A DNA stretch of 64,000 nt from Delphinus delphis. Its lineage: Eukaryota; Chordata; Mammalia; Artiodactyla; Delphinidae. Each line of letters begins with the position of its first letter. Position 1 is the first letter of the stretch. Position numbers and translations under genes: made by a program. Of this stretch, positions 12,201-24,400 are shown one piece after another. Where the stretch lies: NCBI RefSeq assembly GCF_949987515.2, contig NC_082689.1:98122957-98186956 (forward strand), given 5' to 3'. The notes below the pieces were generated by a model that was given only the letters and a program-made list of their open reading frames with translations, ran no database searches and had not been told where the DNA came from.

Positions 12201-13203
12201 CCTTCTGCTAAATTTGGGGGTTTTTGTTCTTCTTTCTCTAATTGCATTAGGTGTAAGTTTAGGTTGTTTGAGATGTTTCTTGTTTCTTGAGGTAGGATTG
12301 TATTGCTGTAAACTTCTGACTTAGAACTGCTTTTGCTGCATCCCATAGGTTTTGGGTCGTCGTGTGTCTCCATTGTCATTTGTTTCTAGGTAGTTTTTGA
12401 TTTCCTCTGATTTCTTCAGTGATCCCTTGGTTATTTAGTAGTGTATTGTTTATTTTCCATGTGTTTTTATTTTTTTACAGATTCTTTCCTGTAATTGACA
12501 TCTAGTCTCATAGTGTGTGGTTGGAAAAGTTACTTGGTATGACTTCAGTTTTCTTAAATTTACCAAGGCTTGATTTGTGACCCAGTATATAATTTATCCT
12601 GGAGAATATTCCATGACCACTTGAGAAGAAAGTGTATTCTGTTGTTTTTGGATGGAATGTCCTATAAATATCAATTAAGTCCCTCTTGTTTAATGTATCA
12701 TTTAAAGCTCGTGTTTCCTTATTTATTTTCATTTTGGATGATCTGTCCATTGGTGAAACTGGGGTGTTAAAATCCCCTACTCTGATTGTGTTACTGTCAA
12801 TTGCCCCTTTTATGGCTGTTAGGATTTGCCCTGTGTATTGAGGTGCTCCTATTTTGGGTGCATAAATATTTACAATTGTTATATCTTCTTCTTGGATTGA
12901 TATCTTGATCAGTATGTAGTGTCCTTCTTTGTCTGTTGTAACATTCTTTATTTTAAAGTGTATTTTGTCTGATATGATAATTGCTACTCCAGCTTTCTTT
13001 TGATTTCCATTTGCGTGGAATATCTTTTTCCATCCCCTCACTTTCAGGCTGTATGTGTCCCTGGTCTGAAGTGGGTCTCTTATAGACAGCGTATATACAG
13101 GTCTTGATTTTGTTTCCATTCAACCAGTCTGTGTCTTTGGTTGGAGCGTTTAATCCATTTACATTTAAGGTGTATTTATCAATATGTATGTTCCTGATAC
13201 CAT
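9232..13203 (-). pseudogene. L1 copy A ORF2 (endonuclease-reverse transcriptase), dead
   Basis: L1 ORF2 nicks the target with an AP-like endonuclease and copies L1 RNA with a reverse transcriptase. Here the frame would start at the ATG at 13203. The endonuclease remnant (12508-13119) keeps the GDFNTP block but reads SRINYI where the SRID motif is expected. The RT remnant (10576-11244) reads FAGD where FADD is expected: the Gly codon at 11122-11124 replaces the first catalytic Asp. The C-terminal part (9232-9729) keeps the [12 protein letters not shown] zinc-knuckle-like region. A SINE at 10462-10678 interrupts the frame, and several frameshifts separate the pieces. The loss of a catalytic Asp alone would inactivate the RT. 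Confidence 0.88.
10462..10678 (-). mobile_element. CHR-type tRNA-derived SINE inside L1 copy A
   Basis: On the plus strand a T tract (10463-10486) is followed by GCGGTACACAGGCCTCTCAC and ends in CACCAGGGAAGTCC, so the SINE is on the minus strand. The pol III A box (complement of CACTGTGCCACCAG) and B box (complement of ACGAACCCG) are visible. A short imperfect duplication (CATACAGGT / CATCCAGAT) flanks it. This family is the main taxonomic clue to a cetacean. Confidence 0.92.
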
Positions 13204-13261
13204 TTTCTTAATTGTTTTGGGTTTGTTATTGTAGGGCTTTTCCTTCTCTTTTGTTTCCTGC

Positions 13262-14154
13262 CTAGAGAAGTTCCTTTAGCATTTCTTGTAAAGCTGGTTT
13301 GGTGGTGCTGAATTCTCTTAACTTTTGCTTGTCTGTAAAGGTTTTAATTTCTCCATCGAATCTGAAAGAGATCCTTGCTGGGTAGAGTAATCTTGGTTGT
13401 AGGTTTTTCCCTTTCATCACTTTAAATATGTCCTGCTACTCCCTTCTGGCTTGCAGAGTTTCTGCTGAAAGATCAGCTGGTAAGTTTATGGGGATTCCCT
13501 TGTATGTTGTTTGTTGTTTTTCCCTTGCTGCTTTTAATCTTTTTTCTTTGTATTTAATTTTTGATAGTTTGATTACTATGTATCTTGACGTGTTTCTCCT
13601 TGGATTTATCCTGTATGGGACTCTCTGTGCTTCTTGGACTTGATTAACTATTTCCTTTCCCATATTAGGGAAGTTTTCAACTATAATCTCTTCAAATATT
13701 TTCTCAGACCCTTTCTTTTTTTCTTCTTCTTCTGCGACCCCTGTAATTTGAATGTTGGTGCATTTAATGTTGTCCCAGAGGTCTCTGAGACTGTCCTCAA
13801 TTCTTTTCATTCTTTTTTCTTTATTCTGCTCTGCCGTAGTTATTTCCATTATTTTATCTTCCAGGTCACTTATCCGTTCTTCTGCCTCAGTTATTCTGCT
13901 ATTGATTCCTTCTAGAGAATTTTATATTTCATTTATTGTGTTGTTCATCATTGTTTGTTTGCTCTTTAGTTCTTCTAGGTCCTTGTTAAATGCTTCTTGA
14001 ATTTTCTCCATTCTATCTCCAAGATTTTGAATCATCTTTACTAAAATAACTCTGAGTTCTTTTTAGGTAGACTGCCAATTCCCTCTTCATTTGTTTGGTC
14101 TGGTGTGTTTTTACCTTGATCCTTAATCTGCTGTGTATTTCTCCATTTTCTCAT
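13262..14154 (-). pseudogene. L1 copy A ORF1 (RNA-binding chaperone), broken
   Basis: L1 ORF1p is a trimeric coiled-coil RNA-binding protein. The start codon at 14154 is at the same place in copies A, B and C, and the stop lies at the CTAGAGAAG site (13262). The longest intact piece (13436-13849) contains the end of the coiled coil (EITTAEQNKEKRMKRIEDS), the RRM-like part and the C-terminal domain. At least one frameshift separates it from the N-terminal coiled coil. Confidence 0.82.
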
Positions 14155-14658
14155 TTTGCTTAACTTAATGTGTTTGGGGTCTCCTTTTCACAGGCTGCAG
14201 GTTCATAGTTCCCGTTGTTTTTTGGTGTCTGCCCACAGTGGCTAAGGTTGTTTCAGTGAGTTGTGTAAGTTTCCTGGTTGGGGGGACTAGTGCCTGTGTT
14301 CTGGTGGATGAGGCTGGATCTTGTCTTTCTCGTGGGCAGGACTGCATCCGGTTTTGTGTTTGGGTGCGTCTGTGACCTTATTATGATTTTAGGCAGCCTC
14401 TCTGCTAATGGGTGGGGTTGTGTTCCTGTTTTGCTAGTTGTTTGGCTAGGCTGTCTAGCACTGTAGCTTGCTGATCATTGAGTGGAGCTGGGTCTTAGCG
14501 TTGAGATGGAGATCTCTGGGAGAGCTTTCGGCATTTGATATTACTTAGAGCCGGGAGGTCTCTGGTGGACCAATGTCCTGAACTCGGTTCCCCCACCTCA
14601 GAGGCACAGGCCTGACACCCGGCCGGAACACCACGACCCTGTCAGCCACATGGTTCAG

Positions 14659-14688
14659 AAGAAAAGGGAGAAAGAAAGAAAGAGAGAA

Positions 14689-14719
<31 letters not shown>

Positions 14720-14770
14720 GAGAGGGAGGGAGGGAGGGAGGGAGGGAAGGTGGGAGGGAGGAAGAAGGAA
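14659..14770. repeat. Purine-rich simple repeat (GAAA/GA/GGGA) in L1 5' UTR
   Basis: GAAA units change to GA and then GGGA units. Copy C has a much shorter version at the equivalent place (about 45645-45670), so the tract has expanded in copy A. Confidence 0.9.
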
Positions 14771-16341
14771 CAGAAAATAGTTATTAAAATAAAAAATTTA
14801 AAAATATATTTTTAAAAATTTAAAAAGTTAATAAGAAAAAGAAAGAAGAGAGCAGCCAGACCTAAAAACAAATCCAGCAATAATAACAAGCACTAAAAAC
14901 TATACAAAAACAAACAAACAAAAAAAAACTGGACAGACAGAAGCCTAGGACAAATTGTAAAAGCAAAGCTATACAGACGGCATCACAGAAAGAAGCATAC
15001 ACATACACACTCAGGAAAAGAGAAAAAGGAAAAATATATATATTTTAAAAAAGGAATAGAGCAACCAAATCAATAAACAAATCTACCAATGATAATAAGC
15101 TTTAAATACTAAACTAAGATAAACATAAAACCAGAAACAAATTAGATGCAGAAAGCAAACCCCAAGTCTATAGTTGCTCCTAAAGTCCACCACCTCAATT
15201 TTGGGATGATTTGTTGTCTATTCAGGTATTCCAAAGATGCAGGTACATCAAGTTGATTGTGGAGATTTAATCCGCTGCTCCTGAGGCTGCTGGGAGAGAT
15301 TTCCCTTTCTCTTCTTTGTTCACACAGCTCCTGGGATTCAGCATTGGATTTGGCCCCGGCTCTGCATGTAGGTCGCCTGAGGGCGTCTGTTCTTCGCCCA
15401 GACAGGAGGGGGTTAAAGGAGCCGCTGATTCGGGGGTTCTGGCTCACTCAGACCGCTGGGAGAGAGGGGTGTGGTTGCAGGGCGAGCCTGCGGCGGCAGA
15501 GGCCGGCGTGATGTTGCACCAGCCTGAGGTGCCGTGTGGTCTCCCGGGGAAGTTGTTCCTGGATCACGGGACCCTGGCAGTGGCGGGCTGCACAGGCTAC
15601 AGTGAGGGGAGGTGTGGAGAGTGACCTGTGCTTGCACACAGGCTTCTTGGTGGCTGCAGAAGCAGCCTTAGCGTGTCATGCCTGTCTGTGGTGTCCGTGC
15701 TGATAGCTGCGACTCGAGCCTGTCTCTGGAGCTCATTTAGGCGGTGCTCTGAATCCCCTCTCCTCACACACCCCGAAACAATGGTCTTTTGCCTCTTTGG
15801 CAGCTCCAGACTTTTTCCCGGACTCCCTCCCGGCTAGCCGTGCCTCACTAGCCCCTTTCAGGCTGTGTTCACGCAGCCAACCCCAGTACTGTCCCTGCGT
15901 TCCGACCGAAGCCCGAGCCTCAGCCCCGCCTGCCCTGGCCAGTGAGCAGACAAGCCTCTCGGGCTGGTGAGTGCCGGTCGTCACCGATCCTCTGTGCGGG
16001 AATCTCTCCGCTCTGCCCTCTGCACCCCTGTGGCTGCGCTCTCCGGCTCCGAAGCTTCCCCACCACCCACAGTCTCCGCCTGCGAAGGGGCTTCCTAGTG
16101 TGTGGAAACCTTTCCTCCTTCACAGCTCCCTCCCACTGGTGCAGGTCCCGTCCCTATTCTTTTGTCTCTGTTTATTCTTTTTTCTTTTGCCCTACCCAGG
16201 TACGTTGGGAGTTTCTTGCCTTTTGGGAGGTCTGAGGTCTTATGCCAGCGTTCAGTAGGTGTTCTGTAGGAGTTGTTCCACTTGCAGATGTATTTTGATG
16301 TATTTGTGGGGAGGAAGGTGATCTCCGTGTCTTACTCCTCT

Positions 16342-16350
16342 GCCATCTTG
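16342..16350 (-). promoter_or_regulatory. YY1-like site at the 5' end of L1 copy A
   Basis: The minus strand reads CAAGATGGC within about 20 bases of the L1 5' end. Human L1 has a YY1 site of this sequence at the same position, where it sets accurate transcription start. The same motif recurs in copies B and C. YY1 binding here is inferred. Confidence 0.6.
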
Positions 16351-16379
16351 AAGGTCCCTCCCTAGGTGATATTTTTTAA

Positions 16380-17989
16380 AAGCTTGCTTTACAGTCTCAA
16401 GTTAGTGTTTAATTACAGTGATCCCAAATCTTGAAAGAGAAGTAGAAGGACCTCTTTATTTCAAAATTGTGTTGGTAACTCTGCCAATTTCAAGTTTCTT
16501 ACCATGGAAATGAAAGTCTGCTGAGTGAACAAACCTTAAAGAATCAAAGCTGTGAAAATACAGTCATAACCTGGATATTTGTCCCAGCCTGAGGATCTGC
16601 ACATTAAACTTGCTGAGCCTGAATCTGGGCTGAACTTACACCTGCTGCAGAAGTGAACACACCTGTACATTGTATGTGGACTTGCCCAGGCCTGATTTCA
16701 TAAAGAGCTATCACCTGCCTAGTCAGTTGCACATTCTTATAAAGAAATGGAAACTTATCTTGAAATCTGTAGGAAACAGATTAACACCTGTTTGTCTGTA
16801 CAGATTAACATGGGTCAAGTTTCTATGTAGTCTCCAGTGTTTTATATATCTATACATACACATGTATACTTATATATGTGTACATATACGTTGACGTTTT
16901 TACTTCATATCTTATTTTCAAAAAACAAGTTAAATAATTTCAGGACTTCCAAAGTACTTTTGTGAACACAGTTTGAAAACCTGGTTTTTTTTTCCCACTT
17001 ACACTATTCTTTTCTCAGTAGATTTTTTAAGTGCTTAAAGGTTAAGAATCGTATTTTTCGTGCTTCTGTATCTGCAAATGATCTTAGTTTAATGGTAAAT
17101 ATAAAGAAGCCTCTCACCGTTGATAATCCAGTTTAGCCCACGTGGTTGCCAACCAGCTGTTTTTAATACAAAGATTTCTGCAGCATTGTGGTTAGAATTC
17201 AAAAGTGTGATGGAATGATGTCACCTGATTCTGTGGCACGGTATCTTGATGTATGTACAAAAGTGGATGAAATTTTATTTTTATGTGATAGGCTCTTGAC
17301 ATTTCTTTTTCCCTTGAAAACAAGAGCCAATTGTGAGGCTCAGATTAATACTTCTCAACTTCCAAAGAGCTGCCAGAGACAAGGTTGAGTGAGGAACCTC
17401 CAGCAAGCAGGGAGGGAAGACAGGATAACATTTTACGTCTGCCTCAAGGCTATAGTACAAATCCTGGAGTGTTAGAAAGGGGACTGTAGGGCCCTTAAGA
17501 GCCATGTTATTAGTGAGCCAAAGGAGCTAAATGGTTTCAGCTTAGAATTCTGAAATCATTATCATTTCAATATTCTGTGATATTTTCTTTTCCCTTAGTT
17601 GAATGGTTGCATGTCCAGTGACTTTGATGATCTTATTATAGGAGCTAAGCTGTTCACAAGTCAAGGTATCAAGGTTGACTTATTTTTCCCCAGTTTAGAG
17701 CACAGCTGAATTTCATGCTGCATATAAAAATGGATTAACCACATGACTCCACCTACCGTTTTTATGGGCTCGGTCACTTCTCCAACAGAGCAGAGGACAT
17801 GTGCATTCAGTGGTGGTGACTCAATGACTTGTCCCACCAAGATTCATTAAAATTATCTACTGTGTTTACTAATATAAGCCCCACTCAGAATTTATTTAGC
17901 AAAACCTTCTCTACCTCAGCCCCGGAAAGAATGCAGAAAGAGTAGGGAGGTTCCAAACTTCTCAACCTTAAACTCTTGCTTATTTTTCA
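16380..17989. other. Intron upstream of the NCKAP5-like exon
   Basis: This non-coding stretch between L1 copy A and the exon holds no recognised gene or clear repeat. A TA/TG-rich patch lies at about 16843-16895. Confidence 0.5.
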
Positions 17990-17990
17990 G
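17976..17990 (+). promoter_or_regulatory. Alternative upstream splice acceptor candidate
   Basis: CTTGCTTATTTTTCAG ends at 17990 and has a good pyrimidine tract. Using it would add 38 nt to the exon, keep the frame open (no stop before EKLSEEE), and require an upstream exon ending in phase 1. Confidence 0.35.
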
Positions 17991-18028
17991 TGGAGATTAT
18001 TGAAAACAACAATTCTTTCTTGCTTCAG

Positions 18029-18178
18029 GAAAAACTGTCAGAGGAAGAGAGAAAACACAAGGAAGCTTTGGAAGACCGTCACATGGTGGTAGATGAGGAT
18101 TCAAGGAGTGAAGGCAGCAGTGCAGATGAGGGGAAAGAAAAGACCAAATTGCTGTTAGAAAGATTGAAGGCTCTAGAG
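18029..18178 (+). CDS. NCKAP5: Internal coding exon, NCKAP5-like (Nck-associated protein 5)
   Basis: This is the only host coding segment I can support. It is 150 nt, exactly 50 codons, starts and ends in phase 0, and lies between a TTTCTTGCTTCAG acceptor and a GAG|GTAAGA donor. The peptide is very acidic and charged: it begins EKLSEEERKHKEALED, continues with RHMVVDEDSRSEGSSADEG (Ser/Asp/Glu-rich, possible casein-kinase-type sites) and ends KEKTKLLLERLKALE, the start of a coiled coil. I recognise this, from memory, as the N-terminal region of NCKAP5, a large coiled-coil protein named for binding the adaptor Nck and related to the microtubule/centrosome protein NCKAP5L. The frame stays open into the intron to 18379, but the donor gives the likely end. 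A second AG 38 bases upstream is an alternative acceptor. No other exon of the gene was found in the window, which fits its very long introns. The assignment rests on recognition, not on an alignment. Confidence 0.8.
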
Positions 18179-20794
18179 GTAAGAAATGGAACAATTTTTA
18201 CACGTTTACAGAAAAATAACCGTGTTCTGCTTCTTGTATTGGCCCCACTTTTGAGTAAATATAAATCTTCCTTTCTTAGTTCTCCCAGACTAATAGGATC
18301 TAGTAGCTCCCATTGGGATGCCTTTGTCAATGATGAGCACAGGGTTAAAATTTGTGACCCTGAAAGAGTCTTGGCCTAGTGACTATGATTGTACTGCCTT
18401 AAAAAAGTGCATAGATCAGTAATTCATTTCACTTCCAGTTTGACCCTCAAACTGGATCAGTTTCCCTAAAATTGCAAGTTCCTTGAGGGAAGGGCTATGT
18501 GATATTTCGCTTTGTTTCCCAATGCCTAATGATCAAATAAGTGAATGATAAACAAAATATTGAATACTAGGTAAGGGCAATTGTAAGAAAAATAATTTTA
18601 AGCAGTAGAGCTATTTCTTCAAAGAACAAAAAAGCTTGTGCAGAAGTACACCATGTAAGACATATAAAAATAGAGGTGAAGTTGAGCTAAGGGGTGCTGT
18701 AAGGAGGGTTTTCAACCGCTGTAGTCTTCCAAAACAGTTGAAAACTGTGGTCTATTACTTAGTGGCATTTGACATCACTTAGAGTGTTAATTCCTGAATA
18801 TTTATAGCAGTCCTCAAAGGGCATTTCAGTTATTAGTTCACATGCTGAAAGATCTAGCAAAGATGCCTTTTGCCATGAGTTGTCTTACCTACTTGCAATA
18901 AATGTTCTGTTTGCATATAGAACTGGGACGTAATCATTTTTAAGCAAGGACTATGGTAAGCCCACCTTTTCTTAAACTAGGCACAAGGGACCGTCAGCCA
19001 GTATCTAAAAATGTAGTTCTTCCCTAGTGTCTATAGAATCCTGAAACTTCCTGCAGTAATGTGAAGAAATAAGACCTCGAGAGATCTTGTTTTCTGCAGT
19101 TGGTTTCTGCAATCCTGACCCTAACCCTAACCTACCACCTTGTCTGTAGGTGCATGCCATTTTTACTTAATCTCCTCAGCAATAGTGAAGCAAAATAAGT
19201 AAGATTATGCACTTTGGAGTTGGGTTTGAATCTCAGTTCCATTCTTTTCTAGTTTTGAAACCTTAGGCAAATTAATTAGGCTCTCTGTGTGTCTGTTTCC
19301 TCAAATGCAAAACTGGGGATGATAATAGTAACTTTCCTTCCAGAGAAGTATCGAGGGTTAAGTGAGTTAATATTTGTGCAACAGTGCCTGCATATGGTCT
19401 TTTCTATCCTCCTACTCCAAGGCTCCTGCCTTTCCTTACATGATTTTCCCCCCATTTATCTGAATGCAATGGTTAATATAAGAACTATGAATGAAAAACT
19501 TCAGCTGCTCTACACAGGAGTGACTTAAGTGCGTTATGTCACATATGGGGCAGAAGAGAGGTCAATTTAGGGAACCGCTGATGGTTCCTTTTCAGCAAAG
19601 GGCCAGTAATCACCCCTGTTTCCCCAAAGGTTCTCACACTTTTATCATTTTTAATATAATCACCACGAAAAGTGGGAAAGCCTTCTCAAGGGAAACCGAG
19701 GTGGTTGTCTGAGAGTTTTGAGAACTCATGGCTTTGTCTTGAGGTTGAATTAACTGGATTTAATAGTAGGAAGGAGTTGTTATTACAATTCATTTCCCTA
19801 GAACCGTAAACTTAAATTGTTAGTTTTGTTGATGATTGCAGTGCACATTGCTTTTAGTTCATCTAATTGTCACTGAGACAACTCTGTGAAGGACATTTTA
19901 TTTAATCAAGCTATAAGTATTTTAAAAACACCTTTGGCAGCAAATGTTTCTTAAACCCTCACTGAGTAAATGAGAAGCACCATTTTTTTTTCCTTTCACA
20001 GAGATCTTTACACTTCAGGCAACAACTCTTGCCTCCAGCATCATTTGGATGCAATAGATGATATCTCTAAATGCCATGAAGCCCCGCAATTTTAATTTAC
20101 AAACATATTTTATTTTCTAAAGTAATGTCCTCTAGTCACAGTGTCATATCTTGTTCTGTAAAATTCTTTGCTCAATAGTAAATGAACTCTCTTTGCTCCC
20201 AAATCTCACTATTGTCTACTTAAACAGATAATAAAAAGAAATCTATCACATATAGACATACCCCACATACACACACACTCATGCATCATCTGATTTTCAT
20301 ATGAATTTCATTTTACTTTATTTGATTTTTTAAAATTTACTGTTCGTGTTTGTATAGAATCCTTTGCATAAGTTAGCAATTACTGTGAGAAGATAGAGGG
20401 CTGCTTTTGACAGATCGTAATCACAGCTGGTCACAGACCCCCTACATAGATTTATGCACTTTAACAAAATGCTCTTTTGCAAGATTGCAGGTGAATTAAC
20501 CATAATGCTTCAAAATTATTTTGAATTTTGAATGTCATACAGCAAGATTTTAGAAAAACAAAACTATTTTCCATCAGTGTATTTTTGAAACAACCATATT
20601 TGTGTACCTTAATCCCTTGGCCCCTGGTGTGGTAGGAGCAGAGAAGGATGGTTGTCAGGGTGATGGAAAACAGATTTCCTGAATTCCTGCTCCACAAACA
20701 GGTCCCAAGAAGGTGCGGAAAAGAAGCGACACAAATTTACTTTTAATATTATGTTCTTGATGAATATCACTATGTTATTCAAAACCAGCCTAGG
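18179..20794 (+). other. Intron downstream of the NCKAP5-like exon
   Basis: It begins with the GTAAGA donor. It contains a short L2 3' piece (about 18470-18560, 'aagttccttgagggaaggg') and a MIR at about 19185-19400. No further exon was recognised. Confidence 0.55.
19185..19400 (+). repeat. MIR SINE remnant
   Basis: The MIR order is clear: 'gcactttggagttgggtttgaatc', 'aaaccttaggcaaatta', 'tgtttcctcaaatgcaaaactgggg' and 'gggttaagtgagttaa'. Confidence 0.75.
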
Positions 20795-21032
20795 GAGGAA
20801 TGGATTGGGAGTTTGAGATTAGCAGTTGCAAACTATTATATATAGAATGGATAAACAACAAGGTCCTACTGTATAGCACAGAGAACTGTATTCAGTATCC
20901 TGTGATAAACCATAATGGAAAAGAATATGAAAAAGAATGCATGTTTATATATATATGTGTAACTGAATCACCTTGCCGTACAGAAATTAACACAACACTG
21001 TAAATCAATTGTACATGAATAAAATAAATTTT
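20795..21032 (+). mobile_element. Old L1 3' end, plus strand, host of L1 copy B
   Basis: 'gcaaactattatatatagaatgg', 'aacaacaaggtcctactg', 'agcacagagaactgtattcag' and a final AATAAA-rich tail form the L1 3' UTR of the family that also occurs, in reverse, at 39.5-40.0 kb. L1 copy B is inserted in its A-rich end, and the rest of the tail resumes after 29345. Confidence 0.82.
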
Positions 21033-21429
21033 ATTTTTTTAATATCTTTATTGGAGTATAATTGCTTTACAATGTTGTGTTAGTTTCTGTTGTACAACAA
21101 AGTGAATCAGCTATACATATACATATATCCCCATATCCCCTCCCTCTTGAGGTTCCCTCCCACACTCCCTATCTCACCCCTCTGGGTGGTCACAAAGCAC
21201 GGAGCTCATATCCCTGTGTCATGCGGCTTCTTCCCACTACCTATCGGTTTTACATCTGGTAGTATATATATGTCCATCCCACTCTCTCACTTTGTCCCAG
21301 CTTACCCTTCCTCCACTGTGTGCTCAAGTCCGTTCTCTACATCTGCATTTTTATTCCTGCCCTGCCACTAGGTTCATCAGTACCGTGTTTTAGATTCCAT
21401 ATATGTGTTAGCATGTGGTATTTGTTTTT

Positions 21430-24400
21430 CTCTTTCTGACTTACTTCACTCTGTGTGACAGACTCTAGGTCCATCCACCTCATTACAAATAATTCAATTT
21501 CGTTCCTTTTATGGCTGAGTATTATTCCATTGTATGTATGTGCACCATCTTCTTTATCAATTCATCTGTCGATGTACATTTATGTTGTTTCCATGTCCTA
21601 AAAATTGTAAATAGTGCTTCAATGAACATTGTGGTATATGCATCTGTTTGAATTATGGTTTTCTCAAGGTATATGCCCAGTAGTGGGATTGTTCTATTTT
21701 TCGTTTTTTAAGGAACCTCCATACTATTCTCCATAGTGGGTGTATCAATTTACATTACAACCAACAGTGCAGGAGGGTTCCCTTTTCTCCACACCCTCTC
21801 CGGCATTTATTGTTTGTAGATTATTTGATGATGACCATTCTGACCGGTGTGAGGTGATACCTCATAGTAGTTTTGATTTGCATTTCTCTAATGATTAGTG
21901 ATGTTGAGCATTCTTTCATGTGTTTGCTGGCAATCTGTATATCTTCTTTGGAGAAATGTCTGTTTAGGTCTTCTGCCCATTTTTGGATGGGGTGGTTTGT
22001 TTTTTGATATTGAGCTACATGAGCTGCTTGTATATTTTGGAGATTAATCCTCTGTCAATTGCTTCATTTGCAAATATATTCTCTTCTAAGGGTCGTCTTT
22101 TCATCTTTTTTACGGTTTCCTTTGCTGTGCAAAAGCTTTTAAGTTTCATTAGGTCCCATTTGTTTATTTTTTATTTTATTTCCATTACTCTAGAAGGTGC
22201 GTCAAAAAGGATCTTGCTGTGATTTATGTCATAGGGTGTTCTGCCTGTGTTATCCTCTAAGAGTTTGATAGTGTCTGGCCTTACATTTAGGTGTTTAATC
22301 CACTTTGAGTTTATTTTTGTGTATGGTGTTAGGAAGTGTTCTAATTTCATTCTTGTACATGTAGCTGTCCAGTTTTCCCAACTCCACTTATTGAAGAGGC
22401 TGTCTTTTCTCCATTGTATATTCTTGCCTCCTTTGTCAAAGATAAGGTGACCTTATGCGCATGGCTTTATCTCTGGGCTTTCTATCATGTTCCATTCATC
22501 TGTGTTTCTGTTTTTGTGCCGTTACCATACTGTCTTGATTACTGTTGTTTTGTAGTATAGTCTGAAGTCAGGGAGCCTGATTCCTCCAGCTCTGTTTTTC
22601 TTTCTCAAGATTGCTTTGGCTATTCGGGGTCTTTTGTGTTTCCATACAAATTGGGAAATTTTTTGTTTTAGTTCTGTGAAAAATGCCATTGCTAATTTGA
22701 TAGGGATTGCATTGAATCTGTAGATTGCTTTGGGTAGTATTCATTTTCACAATGTTGATTCTTCCAATCCAAGAACATGGTATATCTTTCCATCTGTTTA
22801 TATCGTCTTTGATTTCTTTCATCACTTTCTTAAAGTTTTCTGCATACAGGTCTTTTGCCTCCTTAGGTAGGTTTATTCCTAGGTATTTTACTCATTTTGT
22901 TGCAGTGGTAAATGGGAGTGTTTCCTTGATTTCTCTTTCCGATTTTCCATTGTTAGTGTATAGGAATGCAAGAGATTTCTATGCATTACTTTTGTATCTT
23001 GCTATTTTACCAAATTCATTGATTAGGTCTAGTAGTTTTCTGGTGGCATCTTTAGGATTTTCTATGTGTAGTATCATGTCATCTGCAAACAGTGACAGTT
23101 TTACTTCTTCTTTTCCAATTTGGATTCCTTTAATTTCTTTTTCTTCTCTGATTGCTGTGGCTAAAACTTCCAAAATTATGTTGAATAATAGTGGTGAGAC
23201 TGGGCACCATTGTCTTGTTCCTGATCTTAGAGGAAATGCTTTCAGGTTTTCACCAATGAGAATGATGTTGGCTGTGGGTTTGTCATACATGCTTTTATTA
23301 CGATTAGTAAGTTCCCTCTATGCCTACTTTCTGGAGGGTTTTTATCATAAATGGGTATTGAAGTTTGGTAAAAGCTTTTTCTGCATCTATTGAGATTATC
23401 ATATGGTTTTTATCCTTCGGTTTTTTAATGTGGTGTATCACACTGACTGATTTGCATATATTGAAGAATCCTTGCATTCTTGGGATAAACCCCACTTGAT
23501 CATGGTGTATGATCCTTTTAATGTACTCTTGGATTCTTTTGCTAGTATTTGTTGAGGATTTTTGCATCTATGTTCATCAGTGATATTGGCCTATAGTTTT
23601 CTTTTTTGTGTGACATCTTTGTCTGGTTTTCATGTCAAGGTGATGGTGGCCTTGTAGAATGATTTTGGGAGTGTTCCTCCCTCTGTTATATTTTGGAAGA
23701 GTTTGAGAAGGATCGGTGTTAGCTCTTCTCTAAATATTTGACAGAGTTCGCCTGTGAAGCCATCAGGCCCTGGGCTTTTGTTTGTTGGAAGATTTTTAAC
23801 CACAGTTTCAATTTCAGTGCTTGTGATTCATCTCTTCTTGTTTCTATTTCTTCCTGGTTCAGCCTTGGAAGGTTGTACTTTTCTAAGAATTTGTCCAGTT
23901 CTTCCAGGTTTTCCGTTTTATTGGCATATAGTTGTTTGTAGTAGTCTCTTGTGATCCTTTCTATTTCTGTGGTGTAAGTTGTTACTTCTCCTTTTTCATT
24001 TCTAATTCTGTTGATTTTGAGTCTTCTCCCTTTTTTTCCTGATGAGTCTGGCTAATGGTTTGTCAATTTTGTTTATCTTCTCAAAGAACCAGCTTTTAGT
24101 TTATTGATCTTTGCTATTTTTTCCTTCACTTCTTTTTCATTAGTTTCTCAGCTCGTCTTTATGATTTCTTTCCTTCTTCTAACTTTGAGCTTTTTTCTTT
24201 TTGTCCTTCTTTCTCTAATTGCATTAGGTGTAAGGTTAGGTTGTTTATTTGAGATGTTTCTTATTTCTTGAGGTAGGATTGTATTGCTATAAACTTCCCT
24301 CTTAGGAGTGCTTTTGCTACATCCTATAGGTTATAGGTTTTGGGTCATTGTATTTTCATTGTCACTTGTTTCTAGGTATTTTTTGATTTCCTCTTTGATT

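Larger units (their letters stand above)
8812..16379 (-). mobile_element. Full-length L1 retrotransposon, copy A, with its target-site duplications
   Basis: The element lies on the minus strand: 3' UTR and poly(A) at the left, 5' UTR at the right. A 13-bp direct duplication TGATATTTTTTAA brackets it (8812-8824 and 16367-16379), the signature of target-primed reverse transcription. In the element's own sense the order is a 5' UTR (about 16360 down to 14155) with a CpG-rich part and an A-rich part, ORF1, a short spacer, ORF2 and a ~400-bp 3' UTR. It is about 7.5 kb, of which ~220 bp is a later SINE insertion. Both ORFs are broken by frameshifts and stops, so it cannot move on its own. It is antisense to the NCKAP5-like exon 1.65 kb downstream. 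Confidence 0.93.

Noticed and set aside
15250..16140. CpG-rich block that could pass for a CpG-island promoter
   Set aside because: It lies inside L1 copy A and matches the 5' UTR of copy C at 46.0-47.0 kb.
19118..19135. CCCTAACCCTAACC telomere-like string
   Set aside because: Only about two units; too short to be an interstitial telomere tract of note.
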